DNA of 64,000 nucleotides from Segatella copri (GTDB lineage: Bacteria > Bacteroidota > Bacteroidia > Bacteroidales > Bacteroidaceae), in NCBI RefSeq assembly GCF_009494395.1, contig NZ_VZCB01000079.1:124001-188000 (forward strand). The letters are read 5' to 3'. Positions 42,091 through 51,925 of the stretch are shown here, piece after piece. The position numbers were made by a program, and so were the translations under genes. The notes beneath the pieces were generated by a model that saw only the letters and a program-made list of their open reading frames with translations, had not been told where the DNA came from and searched no databases. Every line of letters starts with the position of its first letter. The stretch's first letter is position 1.

Positions 42091-42807
42091 TTACTTTGCA
42101 GCCTGGGTGCTGTCTTCTAAAGTCTGAGCATCCAACCATTCCTGGAAATGATCGAAGTCGATACAGTTCTCAACGGCAAAACTTCCTGCCTTGGTACGGC
42201 GAAGGGCTGTAAGGAATGCACCACTATCCAAAGCACGACCGATGTCACGTGCCAGAGAACGGATGTAGGTTCCCTTACCACAAACAACACGGATGCTCGC
42301 CGTCTTCTCCTCATCGTTGTAGTCGGTGAGTTCAATCTCATCCACACGTACGGTCTTTGGCTTCAACTGCACGTCTTCTCCCGCACGACGAAGGGCATAA
42401 GAGCGATCACCATTCACCTTCACGGCACTGTAGGTAGGTGGTACCTGCTGGATTTCGCCCACAAACTGCTTGAGTGTTTCCTCTACCAGTTCACGGGTGA
42501 TGTGCTTGGTAGGGAAAGTATGATTCACGCTGTGCTCCTTATCATAGCTAGCCGTAGTAGCACCAAGCTGCAAGGTGGCAGTATATTCCTTGGTATGGGT
42601 CTGCAACTCTTCTATCTGCTTGGTACATTTTCCTGTACAGAGCACCAACACGCCAGTGGCAAGGGGATCGAGCGTACCGGCATGTCCTATCTTCACCTTA
42701 AATCCGAGCTTCTTGCTGAGCAGATAGCGAACATGCGCCAAGGCTCCGAAACTCGACATGCGATAAGGCTTGTCGATGGCAATAATTTCTCCTTTTCTGA
42801 AATCCAT
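42091..42807 (-). CDS. truB: tRNA pseudouridine(55) synthase
   Basis: A 238-residue enzyme making pseudouridine-55 in the T-loop of tRNAs. The N-terminal IIAIDKPYRMSSFGALAHVR and the catalytic Asp47 in GHAGTLDPLATGVLVLCTG are plain, then STTQIEEL-type motif as KCTKQIEELQTHTKEYTATL, QQVPPTYSAVKVNGDRSYALRRAGE, and CGKGTYIRSLARDIG. It lacks a long C-terminal PUA domain, as is usual in this group. It starts 10 bases after uppP and precedes queA, so two tRNA-modifying genes are linked. Confidence 0.96.
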   Translation of the reverse strand: MDFRKGEIIAIDKPYRMSSFGALAHVRYLLSKKLGFKVKIGHAGTLDPLATGVLVLCTGKCTKQIEELQTHTKEYTATLQLGATTASYDKEHSVNHTFPTKHITRELVEETLKQFVGEIQQVPPTYSAVKVNGDRSYALRRAGEDVQLKPKTVRVDEIELTDYNDEEKTASIRVVCGKGTYIRSLARDIGRALDSGAFLTALRRTKAGSFAVENCIDFDHFQEWLDAQTLEDSTQAAK

Positions 42808-42817
42808 TATGAAATAT

Positions 42818-43663
42818 TTAATCCACCATCTGCATGTCTACACCACAAAGGCCGCAGATGATGATGATGAGTCCTACAACGATACGATACCAGCCGAAAG
42901 CTGCGAAACCGTACTTGGTGACATAATTGATGAAAAACTTGATGGCGAGGATGGCAACGACGAATGCTACCACTGAGCCTAAAATCAATGTTACCAGGTT
43001 ATTACCCTGAGTGAGCAACGAACCGCCACCATGGCTGATGAGTTTATAAAGCTCCAGACAAGTAGCACCAAACATAGTTGGAACCGCCAAGAAGAATGAG
43101 AATTCTGCAGCCGCCTTACGAGTAAGACGCTGAGACATACCACCCACGATGGTTGACATAGAACGAGACACACCAGGAATCATCGCAATACACTGGATAA
43201 AACCGATGGTCAAGGCACGCTTGTAAGTAAGCTTAGTCTGCTCACTACCTTTATTGAATATCTTATCGCAGAAGAGCATGAAAATACCACCCACAACGAG
43301 CATCCAACCTACCAACTGTACATTGCCAAGGTTAGACTCAATAAAATCATTAAAGGCAAGACCCAACACCACCGCAGGAACAGTACCCACTACCAATCGT
43401 GCATAGAAATCGAACATTGCCTTCCAATAGGTCTTCTCGCCTGTTTTCACTGAATCCGGATAGAAAAATCTCTTCCAATACAAACAGATAACAGAGAGAA
43501 TAGCACCAAACTGAATGATGACAGTAAAAGCGTTAACAAACTGATCCTGAATATCTACGCCCAACAAATTTTCGGTGATAATCATGTGACCTGTACTTGA
43601 CACAGGCAAGAACTCGGTCAATCCCTCTACAATAGCGATAATGATTGTCTGAATAAAATCCAT
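42818..43663 (-). CDS. uppP: Undecaprenyl-diphosphate phosphatase
   Basis: A 281-residue inner membrane enzyme with about eight helices that recycles undecaprenyl pyrophosphate for peptidoglycan and O-antigen carriers. Motif 1 is VEGLTEFLPVSSTGHMII at the N-terminus with the catalytic Glu, and motif 2 is the PGVSRSMSTIVGG loop. Both are intact. A family member was first described as BacA for bacitracin resistance. It lies between the DUF3098 gene and truB in one operon. Confidence 0.96.
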   Translation of the reverse strand: MDFIQTIIIAIVEGLTEFLPVSSTGHMIITENLLGVDIQDQFVNAFTVIIQFGAILSVICLYWKRFFYPDSVKTGEKTYWKAMFDFYARLVVGTVPAVVLGLAFNDFIESNLGNVQLVGWMLVVGGIFMLFCDKIFNKGSEQTKLTYKRALTIGFIQCIAMIPGVSRSMSTIVGGMSQRLTRKAAAEFSFFLAVPTMFGATCLELYKLISHGGGSLLTQGNNLVTLILGSVVAFVVAILAIKFFINYVTKYGFAAFGWYRIVVGLIIIICGLCGVDMQMVD

Positions 43664-43695
43664 CTAATAATAATATGTATATTAATTATAAATTA

Positions 43696-43923
43696 TTAAT
43701 TGTCTTTCGGCTTGCGTATTACTGCATAGATGATTGAGAGGAAACCAATCAATGTAACGGTTGGTGCCACAACGATACGACGAGTACTGAAGATATCAGT
43801 ATCGAAAGTATGCTCATTAGAGCCAGCTCCGCTCATCAAGAGGAAACCGATGATGACAATTGCCATGCCAATTGCCAACAAGATGAAGTTCATCTTGTCA
43901 AATGCTAAATTCTTCTTATCCAT
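43696..43923 (-). CDS. DUF3098 small membrane protein
   Basis: A 75-residue protein with two helices (about 12-30 and 52-68) and an intervening stretch NEHTFDTDIFSTRRIVVAPTV. This matches the Bacteroidetes family DUF3098, which is regularly found between ftsX and uppP. Function is unknown. The conserved neighbourhood suggests a role in division or envelope synthesis (inference). Confidence 0.88.
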   Translation of the reverse strand: MDKKNLAFDKMNFILLAIGMAIVIIGFLLMSGAGSNEHTFDTDIFSTRRIVVAPTVTLIGFLSIIYAVIRKPKDN

Positions 43924-43949
43924 TATATATAATGTTTAATGTGTAATGT

Positions 43950-44828
43950 TTAAATCTTATACAAATCTCCTGCCTTCATCTTCAGGAACTTATTTACAGA
44001 GATGCTTGCGCACAAAGCCGTGATGATGATACCGAAGAGGAACACAGAGCCACCAGTTATAGCCAGTTCCTGCCAACCCAACACGTTGAGCAACTCAGGC
44101 TCATGCAATGACCAGGCATAAAGACAGCCACCCAGGAATCCATCTGCCAGCAAAGCTGCCACCACGCCTATCACCATCGCTCTTTTCAGGAATGGCTTAC
44201 GGATAAAGCCCCATGAAGCGCCGACCAGTTTCATCGTATGAATAGAGAATCGACGGGCATAAATACCTAAGCGTACCGTATTGTTGATTAATGAGAAGGA
44301 TATGAAAGTAAGCAAGACTGCCACAATCAACAAACCAATGCTAATCTTAGCGAGCGTATTGTTGACCTGCTCTATCAAATCATGCTGATAACTGACCTCA
44401 GTTACACGCGGATAAGCCTTCAATTCCTTGGCAATCCATGTCAGGGAATCATTATTGGCATAATCTGCCTGAGTCGTAATTTCAATAGAAGGCTGGAATG
44501 GGTTTACACCGGCGAACTCACTAGGATTGGTACCCAATTCCTTAGTAGCTTCCTTCAACGCCTGTTCTTTCGTAATATAAGTCAAATCCTTTACGTAAGG
44601 ACGGGCATTCAAGCGTTTACACATCTGCAAACCTTCCGGATTGGTCATATCCTGCTCCAGCATCACCTGTACCACCAGGTTCTCCTTCACATACGACGAG
44701 AGATTCCGCCCCATGAGGACAGAGAAGATGACCAAACCCAACAAAACGAGCACCATGGCGGTGCTGATGCATAAAGTAACAACCTGCAATCCACGATGAT
44801 TGCGAGGTTTATATTGTTTCTTTCTCAT
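43950..44828 (-). CDS. ftsX: FtsX-like permease of the divisome
   Basis: A 292-residue membrane protein: cytoplasmic N-terminus, helix 1 (about 15-40), a periplasmic loop with LVVQVMLEQDMTNPEGLQ and VTEVSYQHDLIEQVNNTLAKI, then three helices and the FSIHTMKLVGASWGFIRKPFLKRAMVIG coupling helix, ending MKAGDLYKI. FtsX works with the FtsE ATPase to activate septal amidases. ftsE is not in the window. I chose the ATG at 44828 (MRKKQYKPRNHRG); a TTG two codons upstream is the alternative. It is first in a five-gene operon from the -7 box at 44882. Confidence 0.93.
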   Translation of the reverse strand: MRKKQYKPRNHRGLQVVTLCISTAMVLVLLGLVIFSVLMGRNLSSYVKENLVVQVMLEQDMTNPEGLQMCKRLNARPYVKDLTYITKEQALKEATKELGTNPSEFAGVNPFQPSIEITTQADYANNDSLTWIAKELKAYPRVTEVSYQHDLIEQVNNTLAKISIGLLIVAVLLTFISFSLINNTVRLGIYARRFSIHTMKLVGASWGFIRKPFLKRAMVIGVVAALLADGFLGGCLYAWSLHEPELLNVLGWQELAITGGSVFLFGIIITALCASISVNKFLKMKAGDLYKI

Positions 44829-44881
44829 TATCAATTCTATTTATTTCTGACTGAAAAGGGCGTAATTACCCAAATTGTCTG

Positions 44882-44889
44882 CAAAGGTA
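44882..44889 (-). promoter_or_regulatory. -7 box for the ftsX-DUF3098-uppP-truB-queA operon
   Basis: TACCTTTG on the minus strand (plus CAAAGGTA), about 54 bases above the ftsX ATG. No other good promoter is seen in the operon down to queA. Confidence 0.6.
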
Positions 44890-44971
44890 CATATAAACGA
44901 AGAGATAACAAAATAAAATTGCATTTATTTACATTTATTCGGAAAAATAAGAATAACAGAAACGAGAAAAA

Positions 44972-44993
44972 GGGCCGACCTCACGGCCAGCCC
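44972..44993 (-). terminator. Terminator after lpxA
   Basis: A 9-bp stem GGGCCGACC (44972-44980) with GGCCAGCCC (44985-44993), with wobbles. On the minus strand the loop is GTGA, a GNRA-type tetraloop, followed by TTTTTC. It ends the efflux-lpxA unit. Confidence 0.85.
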
Positions 44994-45088
44994 TTCCTAT
45001 ACAGAGTAAAATTCAAATAGGTATGACTTGAACTTTTACTTAATTTAATCTATTTGCTTTTATGGGACTTGCTAATCCCTAACAAATC

Positions 45089-45871
45089 TTACAACTTGGT
45101 GATGACACCCTTCTCTGAACTCTCCAGGAACTGGATGATGTTCTGAATCTCCGGACCATCTGGCACCTGATCCTTGATCTGGTTGATGGCATCGAAGAGG
45201 GATGTCTGGCCATGGAATACCAATCGGTAGGCATTTGCAATATGCTTGCGAATCTTCTCGGTAACCTCGGCTGCTTCCATAATGATGGTGTTAGGACCTG
45301 CATACTTCACAGGCTTTCCACCGGCAATGATATAAGGAGGAATATCCTTAGAGAAGGTAGTACCTGCCTGAATCATCGCCAAGTCGCCTACTCTAGTCTT
45401 GGCGTTCTCTACTACGGATGTTGAGTAGATGACACCGTTACCGATCACGCAGTCGCCCGCAATCTTGGTACCATAACCGAATACGCAACCGTTGCCGATT
45501 ACGGTATCGTGAGAGATATGGGCACCTTCCATCAGGAAGTTGTTGTTGCCCAGAACGGTCTTGCCACCCTTGTGAGTACCACGGTTGATAACCACATTCT
45601 CACGGATGGTATTGTTGTCGCCAATCACTACCTCACTCTCCTCACCAGTAAAGTTGAAATCCTGTGGGAGGGCAGCGATAACGGCTGCCTGGAACACCTT
45701 ATTATTATTACCCATGCGAGTACCGTTCATGATGCTCACGAAGGGATAGATGGTACAGTTGTCGCCGATGACCACATCGTCCTCGATATAGGCGAATGGA
45801 TAGATCTTGCAGTTGTCTCCAATCTTAGCTTTTGGAGAAACCTCTGCCTTTGGACTTATTATACTAGCCAT
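45089..45871 (-). CDS. lpxA: UDP-N-acetylglucosamine O-acyltransferase LpxA
   Basis: A 260-residue cytosolic trimeric enzyme that starts lipid A synthesis by acylating UDP-GlcNAc. The first two thirds are left-handed beta-helix hexapeptide repeats (ISPKAEVSPKAKIGDNCKI, IGDNCTIYPFVSI, IGDNNTIRENVVINRGT), with the catalytic His in LMEGAHISHDTVIGN. A helical C-terminus follows (IIMEAAEVTEKIRKHIANAYRLVF). Length is standard. It stands alone, 37 bases after the efflux tolC gene, rather than with lpxD/lpxC/fabZ, and the gap is an A/T repeat. Confidence 0.95.
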   Translation of the reverse strand: MASIISPKAEVSPKAKIGDNCKIYPFAYIEDDVVIGDNCTIYPFVSIMNGTRMGNNNKVFQAAVIAALPQDFNFTGEESEVVIGDNNTIRENVVINRGTHKGGKTVLGNNNFLMEGAHISHDTVIGNGCVFGYGTKIAGDCVIGNGVIYSTSVVENAKTRVGDLAMIQAGTTFSKDIPPYIIAGGKPVKYAGPNTIIMEAAEVTEKIRKHIANAYRLVFHGQTSLFDAINQIKDQVPDGPEIQNIIQFLESSEKGVITKL

Positions 45872-45908
45872 AATTATTAATTATCAATTATTAATTATTA
45901 ATTATCAA

Positions 45909-47303
45909 TTACTTAGCTCCTCCACCCAATGCATAGTAGAGGTTTACCACTGCCTGCATCTTGTAGAAGTCATCAGCTACCTTTGAGAGTTGTACGTTGA
46001 GCAGTGAAGACTGTGCCTGGATTACTTCCAGATAAGAACCGCCAGCCTCTGACATCAACTTACGTGTATCCTCCACATTCTTCTCGAGTACGGCGATGCG
46101 CTTAGCCTCCACCTTACCCTTCTCGTCAGAATAGTTGTAGAGCACGAGTGCATTGCTCACCTCGCTACCTGCCTTCAGCACGGTGTTCTGCCAGGTGTTG
46201 TAAGCCTGCTCGTACTGCATCTTAGCCACCTTCAAGCCGGCAATGATTCTACCATTCTGGAAGATTGGCTGAACCAATGAACCAACAGCAGAAAGCAACC
46301 ACTTGCCTGGATTCACGATGCCTGCACCAGCAGAATTGGTGAATGCACCTGTACCAGAAATGGTGATAGATGGATAGAACTTGCTGCGGGCAGTCTCTAT
46401 GCCATAGAAGCACTGAGCCAGATTCATCTCGGCTGCGTGAACATCAGCACGGTTGTTGAGCAACTGGATGCCTACGCCGGTAGAGAAAGTAGTAGGAAGA
46501 CTCTGGGTCTCCAGCTTGCCACGGGCAATAGAATGAGCCTGGTCGCCGATGAGAAGACTCAGGGAATTCTCTGTCTCACGAATCTGTCGCATCAGGTCGG
46601 TCTTCTGAGTCAACACAGCATAGTAGTTGCTCTCGGCAGCCTGAACGGAAGTTCCGCGATAACCCAGCTTGGTATCCTTCAGCACCTTCATCATCTCCCA
46701 AGTATCCTTGGTCAAGCCTTCCATATTGTTAACCAGCTCCACCTGCTTGTCGAGCATCAACAGTGTATAATACATGTTGGCGATATTGGCGATGAGGTTG
46801 GTCTGCACAGACACCTGATAGTCCTTCAACTGGAGCAGCGCCATCTGGGCACTGCGCTTCTGAGAGAGCAGGTTGCCGAAGAGGTCAACAGTCCAACTGG
46901 CAGTTACAGGCAAGCTGTAAGTCTTGGTAGCAGCCTGACCGTCCCAGGAAGCGATGGTTCCCTGAGGAGTGAAAGACAAGGAAGGCACAAACGCCAACTT
47001 GGCACACTTCAACTGCTCTTCAGCCATCTTCACGTTCAAAGCCGCATTGAGGAGGTTGACATTATTGTTCAATCCCTTCTCGATGATTGACTGGAGCTGA
47101 GGGTCGGTGAAGACACTGCGCCAAGGGATGTTAGCGAAGGTAGTAGTATCCTTTACAGCCAAAGTATCTGTATCAGAAGCTACATCGCGAACCAATCCAC
47201 TGGTCTTCACATCCGGACGCTCATACTTTCCGTATAGAGTCTTGCAGCTGCTCAATGAGAGCGCTGCGAGACCTAATATGATGATATTTAAATTCTTTTT
47301 CAT
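45909..47303 (-). CDS. TolC/NodT-family outer membrane efflux lipoprotein
   Basis: A 464-residue outer membrane channel of an RND pump. A lipoprotein signal ends at L-S-S-C (residue about 20) followed by KTLYGKYERP. Two outer membrane efflux repeats are seen: LQSIIEKGLNNNVNLLNAALNVKMAEEQLK and NRADVHAAEMNLAQCFYGIETARSKFYPSITISG. It ends with the usual MQAVVNLYYALGGG. It follows the AcrB gene after 27 bases and is third in acrA-acrB-tolC. Confidence 0.95.
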   Translation of the reverse strand: MKKNLNIIILGLAALSLSSCKTLYGKYERPDVKTSGLVRDVASDTDTLAVKDTTTFANIPWRSVFTDPQLQSIIEKGLNNNVNLLNAALNVKMAEEQLKCAKLAFVPSLSFTPQGTIASWDGQAATKTYSLPVTASWTVDLFGNLLSQKRSAQMALLQLKDYQVSVQTNLIANIANMYYTLLMLDKQVELVNNMEGLTKDTWEMMKVLKDTKLGYRGTSVQAAESNYYAVLTQKTDLMRQIRETENSLSLLIGDQAHSIARGKLETQSLPTTFSTGVGIQLLNNRADVHAAEMNLAQCFYGIETARSKFYPSITISGTGAFTNSAGAGIVNPGKWLLSAVGSLVQPIFQNGRIIAGLKVAKMQYEQAYNTWQNTVLKAGSEVSNALVLYNYSDEKGKVEAKRIAVLEKNVEDTRKLMSEAGGSYLEVIQAQSSLLNVQLSKVADDFYKMQAVVNLYYALGGGAK

Positions 47304-47330
47304 TGTTTCCTTTGAAGTTACATTGCGTTA

Positions 47331-50300
47331 TTACTTCTTCTCGATACCCTTATGCTGTTGAGCGGCATTGGCATACTGCTCCAACTCGACAGCAACCTCC
47401 TCGTTCAACTCATCCTCGAACTTCAATGGAGTCAACTTCTCCTGCAACCACTGGAAGACTGCGAAGAGAGCAGGAACCACAAAGATCTGACAGAGAGTAC
47501 CAATCAACATACCACCTACAGCGGCAGCACCCAGGGTCTGGTTTCCATTCTTACCTACACCTGATGCAAACATCAGAGGCAACAGACCGATAACCATCGC
47601 CAGAGAGGTCATCAGGATAGGACGGAGACGGGCACCGGCACCCAGGATAGCTGAGTACTTGATGGCCATACCCGTACGACGACGCTCGAGGGCGAACTGT
47701 ACAATCAGGATGGCATTCTTAGCCAACAGACCGATCAACATAATCAACGAAATCTGCATGTAGATATCGTTAGAGTGACCGAAGATATTGGTAAAGATGA
47801 ACGAACCTGCCAAACCGAATGGGATAGACAATACCACAGACAGAGGCAAGATGTAACTCTCGTACTGGGCACTCAAGATCAGGTAAACGAATACGATACA
47901 GAGTGCGAAGATCAAACCTGTAGAGTTGCTTGATTCAGCCTCAGAACGGGTCAAACCAGAGTACTCATAACCATAGCCTTCTGGCAATGTCTCCTTGGCT
48001 ACCTCAGCAATCGCCTTCATACCGTCACCGGTAGAGTAACCGGTGTTAGGAGTTACAGATACATCCATAGAGGTAAACAGGTTGAAACGTGTAATGTTAG
48101 ATGGACCATAAATTTTCTTCAAGTTCACGAACTCGCTTACAGGAGACATGGTGCCATCAGCACAACGAACGTAAATCTTGCTCAGATCGTCTGGCTTCAT
48201 ACGATTCTCCGGACCAGCCTGAATCATGACACGGTAGAGCTTACCGTAGGCATTGAAGTTAGATGCGTAGAGACCACCGAGGTAACCCTGCATCACAGAC
48301 AATACAGAAGATGGAGAGATACCAGCCTGCTTGGTCTTGGCAACATCTACATCCACCATATACTGAGGATAGTTAGGGTTGTACTGAGTCTGAGCGGTCT
48401 GGATTTCAGGGCGCTTGTTCAACTCTGCCAGGAACTTCTTCACATTGTCATAGAACTTGTTCAAGTCACCACCGGTCTTATCCTGCATAGTCATGGTAAT
48501 ACCATTCTGTACAGAGAAACCGGAAATCATAGGTGGAGCGAAGGCAAGAACCTGTGCATCCTTGATGGAAGCAGTCTGCTTGTAGATCATACCCAATACA
48601 GAAGTATATTCCATAGGGTTGACAAACAAAGCCTCAATACCGCCACCCGTACAAGCCTCCTTGATACGGTGGAAGAATCCACCCGGACGCTCCTCGAATG
48701 GCTTCAGCTTCACGATGATGGTACCCTGGTTAGAACCGGCACCGCCAATGAAGCTATAACCCATGATGGCGTTACGGGTTGCGATGGCTGGGTTGTTAGC
48801 CAGCATCTTATCCACCTGCTTTACCACCTCGGCAGTACGTTCCTGAGAGGTACCAGGAGCTGTAGAGATACAAGCGAAGATAGTACCGGTATCCTCATCA
48901 GGCACCAGACCCGTCTTGGTAGTACCCATCAGGGCAACCAGACCTACAATACTGACAGCCACGAGGCTACCTGCGATGACACCGTGGTTGATAACCCACT
49001 TGACGCCACCCTTATACTTATTGGTAATCTTCTCAAACTGATAGTTGAATCCTGCGTGGAATCGGTCGATGAAAGACATCTTCTTCTCGTGACCCTCCTC
49101 GTGTGGCTTCAGCAATACGGCACAAAGTGCAGGAGACAAGGTCAACGCATTGATAGCCGAAATAACGATAGATACCGCCATGGTTACACCGAACTCACGG
49201 TAGAAGTAACCGGAAGTACCACCGATGAATGATACAGGAACGAACACGGCAGACATCACCAATGTAATAGAGATGATGGCGCTGGAGATTTCGTTCATCG
49301 CATCGATAGATGCTGTAAGAGCACTCTTGTAACCCTGGTCGAGCTTGGCGTGAACCGCCTCGACCACCACGATGGCATCATCGACCACAATCGCGATAGC
49401 CAGCAGCAGGGCTGACAGCGTAAGCAGGTTGATGGAGAATCCGAAGATCCAGAGGAAGAGGAACGTACCAATCAAAGCCACAGGTACGGCAATCATAGGA
49501 ATCAGCGTAGAACGGAAGTCCTGCAAGAAGATATACACTACGATGAACACCAGTACCAGGGTGATGATCAAGGTGAAGATTACCTCCTCGATAGATGCGA
49601 ACAAGAACTCGGTAACATCCATCAGGATGACATTCTTCAACCCTGGAGGATAACTTTTCTCCAGTTCATCCAACGTTTTCTTTACGTCGCTTGCAATCTG
49701 GGTAGCGTTGGATCCGGCAATCTGCTGAACCATACCCATCACGGCAGGCTGACCATCATTGAGCAGGTTTACATTATACTGCAAACCACCCAACTCAATC
49801 TTGGCAACTTCACCCAGACGGAGAGTCTGACCGGAAGTATTGCTCTTGATGAGGATGTTCTCATACTCCAATGGAGTCTTCAAACGACCCTTGTAGCGCA
49901 AGGTATATTCATACTGCATATCAGAGCTTTCACCGAAGCTACCAGGGGCAGCCTCGATATTCTGCTCTGCCAAAGCCTGAGAAACATCAGAAGGAACCAG
50001 TCCGAACTCCTTCATCTTCTCTGGCTTCAACCAGATACGCATAGAGTAGTTACGGGTAGAAGGGCTCTGCACATCACCCACACCATTGATACGCTTCAAC
50101 TGAGGAACGACGTTGATCAGGGCGTAGTTGGTAACAAACTGGTCGTCGTAACGGCCATCGTCTGTAGTCAGAGCGAACATGATGACGTTGGAACTCTGTC
50201 GCTTGGTTACGGTGACACCCACCTTGGTAACCTCGGCAGGCAGCAGAGACTGCGCCTGAGACACACGGTTCTGTACATTGACCGCAGCCATATCAGGGTC

Positions 50301-50597
50301 AGAACCCTGCTTGAAATAAACGGTGATGCTGGCATAACCTGAGTTAGACGCAGAAGAGGTCATGTAGGTCATGTTCTCCACACCGTTGATACTCTCCTCC
50401 AGAGGAGCGATGACAGAGTTCAACACCGTCTGGGCATCAGCACCCTGATAGGAGGTAGATACCGAGATGGTAGGCGGCGCGATATTCGGATACTGCTCAA
50501 TAGGCAGCGATACCAAGCCGATGATACCCAGCAAGACGAAGAAGATGGAAACCACCGTCGAAAGTACCGGGCGCTTTATAAAGTTTGTAAATGTCAT
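47331..50597 (-). CDS. RND efflux inner membrane pump (HAE1/AcrB family)
   Basis: A 1088-residue proton-driven drug/lipophile exporter with 12 helices. The N-terminus TFTNFIKRPVLSTVVSIFFV and SLPIEQYPNIAPPTISVSTSYQGA are typical of HAE1. The helix-4 proton-relay pair is LAIAIVVDDAIVVVEAVHAKL. The porter domains and the second half GLLAKNAILIVQFALERR and RLRPILMTSLAMVIGLLPLM are intact. The C-terminus is lysine/glutamate rich (ending AAQQHKGIEKK). It works with the adjacent AcrA-like adaptor and TolC-like channel. The substrate range is unknown. Confidence 0.96.
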   Translation of the reverse strand: MTFTNFIKRPVLSTVVSIFFVLLGIIGLVSLPIEQYPNIAPPTISVSTSYQGADAQTVLNSVIAPLEESINGVENMTYMTSSASNSGYASITVYFKQGSDPDMAAVNVQNRVSQAQSLLPAEVTKVGVTVTKRQSSNVIMFALTTDDGRYDDQFVTNYALINVVPQLKRINGVGDVQSPSTRNYSMRIWLKPEKMKEFGLVPSDVSQALAEQNIEAAPGSFGESSDMQYEYTLRYKGRLKTPLEYENILIKSNTSGQTLRLGEVAKIELGGLQYNVNLLNDGQPAVMGMVQQIAGSNATQIASDVKKTLDELEKSYPPGLKNVILMDVTEFLFASIEEVIFTLIITLVLVFIVVYIFLQDFRSTLIPMIAVPVALIGTFLFLWIFGFSINLLTLSALLLAIAIVVDDAIVVVEAVHAKLDQGYKSALTASIDAMNEISSAIISITLVMSAVFVPVSFIGGTSGYFYREFGVTMAVSIVISAINALTLSPALCAVLLKPHEEGHEKKMSFIDRFHAGFNYQFEKITNKYKGGVKWVINHGVIAGSLVAVSIVGLVALMGTTKTGLVPDEDTGTIFACISTAPGTSQERTAEVVKQVDKMLANNPAIATRNAIMGYSFIGGAGSNQGTIIVKLKPFEERPGGFFHRIKEACTGGGIEALFVNPMEYTSVLGMIYKQTASIKDAQVLAFAPPMISGFSVQNGITMTMQDKTGGDLNKFYDNVKKFLAELNKRPEIQTAQTQYNPNYPQYMVDVDVAKTKQAGISPSSVLSVMQGYLGGLYASNFNAYGKLYRVMIQAGPENRMKPDDLSKIYVRCADGTMSPVSEFVNLKKIYGPSNITRFNLFTSMDVSVTPNTGYSTGDGMKAIAEVAKETLPEGYGYEYSGLTRSEAESSNSTGLIFALCIVFVYLILSAQYESYILPLSVVLSIPFGLAGSFIFTNIFGHSNDIYMQISLIMLIGLLAKNAILIVQFALERRRTGMAIKYSAILGAGARLRPILMTSLAMVIGLLPLMFASGVGKNGNQTLGAAAVGGMLIGTLCQIFVVPALFAVFQWLQEKLTPLKFEDELNEEVAVELEQYANAAQQHKGIEKK

Positions 50598-50713
50598 ATT
50601 GCTTTAATTAAGAATTAATAATTAACAATTAATAATTACATTCCAGCGCATACCGTTCTGTTGCGGATGCACATCATACATTATTAATTATACATTATAC
50701 ATTATTAATTATA

Positions 50714-51925
50714 TTACTTCTTTCCGCCCATTGCAGTAGCGAATGCGTGAGCATTGTCCTGAGACTCACTCAACTTGGCAGCCTCAGCAATCTTCTGATT
50801 GTAACGCTCCAGAGTGATAGGCTTGATCTGCTGACCATCGGTCAACTTGGTGATACCCTTCAAAACGATGCGGTCGCCTACATGGAGACCAGAAGTTACG
50901 ATATAGTTCTTGCCATCATCCTGTGGATTTACCTTGATCTCAGAATACTTCACCTTGTTATCCTTGGTTACTACGTAAACGAAGATCTTATCCTGCACCT
51001 GAGAGCAAGCCTCCTGAGGGATGACGATAGCACTGTTATGATCGTTAGGAACCACGATAGAACCTGCACCACCACTCTTCAGCAACTTCTCTGGGTTAGG
51101 GAAGTGAGCAATGAGAGAGATAGAACCAGAAGTTGCATCGATGACACCACTCATCTTGACAACCTTACCTGGATGATTATAGATAGAACCATCAGCCAAC
51201 TGCAACTTAACAGCTGGGAACGCAGCAATGGCTGCCTGAACACTACCATTGGTCTTAGACATACTCAATATCTGAGACTCTGAGAGTGAGAAGAACACCT
51301 CCATGGTGCTGATGTTGGAAACAGTAGTCAAAGCCTGACCAGAAGCGCTAACCAAAGCACCCACCTTGAAAGGAAGGCTACCTACAACACCTGCTGAAGG
51401 GCTGGTAACGGTACACCAAGCCAACTGCTCACGGGCTGAAGCCAAAGAAGCCTCTGCCTGAGCTACCTGAGCCTTAGCGGTTGCATAGCTGTTAGCTGCT
51501 GTAGAAAGTTCATATTCACCGATAATCTTGCTATCATACAATTTCTTATTGTTCTGGTAAGTCAACTTTGCAGTGTTAGCCTGAGCCTTGGCTGTATTGA
51601 CAGCGGCAGCAGCTGAACGGACAGCGGCCTGATAAGTCTCGCTATCGATTGAGAACAAAGCCTGACCAGCAGAAACTGTCTGACCCTCATGTACAAAAAC
51701 CTTTGTAATGAAGCCAGAAACCTTAGGACGCACCTCAACATCCTGAATACCCTTGATGGTAGCAGGATAGGTAGTCTGCAATGCGGCGCTGGAAGTGCCG
51801 ATAGTAGCCACAGCGAACTCATCGTCGCCGAAGTTAGGCAGACCGCCCTTCTTACTTCCACCACATGATGTCAACGCAGCAAGAACACAAACTGCTGCAA
51901 CAAACAAAACGCTTTTAATTTTCAT
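50714..51925 (-). CDS. RND efflux periplasmic adaptor (AcrA/MFP family) lipoprotein
   Basis: A 403-residue adaptor. Lipobox L-T-S-C at residue about 20. Order: first beta strand, lipoyl half FVHEGQTVSAGQALFSID, coiled hairpin of Ala/Gln-rich helices (AAAAVNTAKAQANTAKLTYQNNKKLYDSK), second lipoyl half VTSPSAGVVGSLPFKVGALVS, beta-barrel with MEVFFSLSESQILSM, and membrane-proximal domain IVTSGLHVGDRIVLKGI. It is first in the acrA-acrB-tolC-lpxA unit. The 117-base gap to the pump gene is an A/T repeat. Confidence 0.95.
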   Translation of the reverse strand: MKIKSVLFVAAVCVLAALTSCGGSKKGGLPNFGDDEFAVATIGTSSAALQTTYPATIKGIQDVEVRPKVSGFITKVFVHEGQTVSAGQALFSIDSETYQAAVRSAAAAVNTAKAQANTAKLTYQNNKKLYDSKIIGEYELSTAANSYATAKAQVAQAEASLASAREQLAWCTVTSPSAGVVGSLPFKVGALVSASGQALTTVSNISTMEVFFSLSESQILSMSKTNGSVQAAIAAFPAVKLQLADGSIYNHPGKVVKMSGVIDATSGSISLIAHFPNPEKLLKSGGAGSIVVPNDHNSAIVIPQEACSQVQDKIFVYVVTKDNKVKYSEIKVNPQDDGKNYIVTSGLHVGDRIVLKGITKLTDGQQIKPITLERYNQKIAEAAKLSESQDNAHAFATAMGGKK

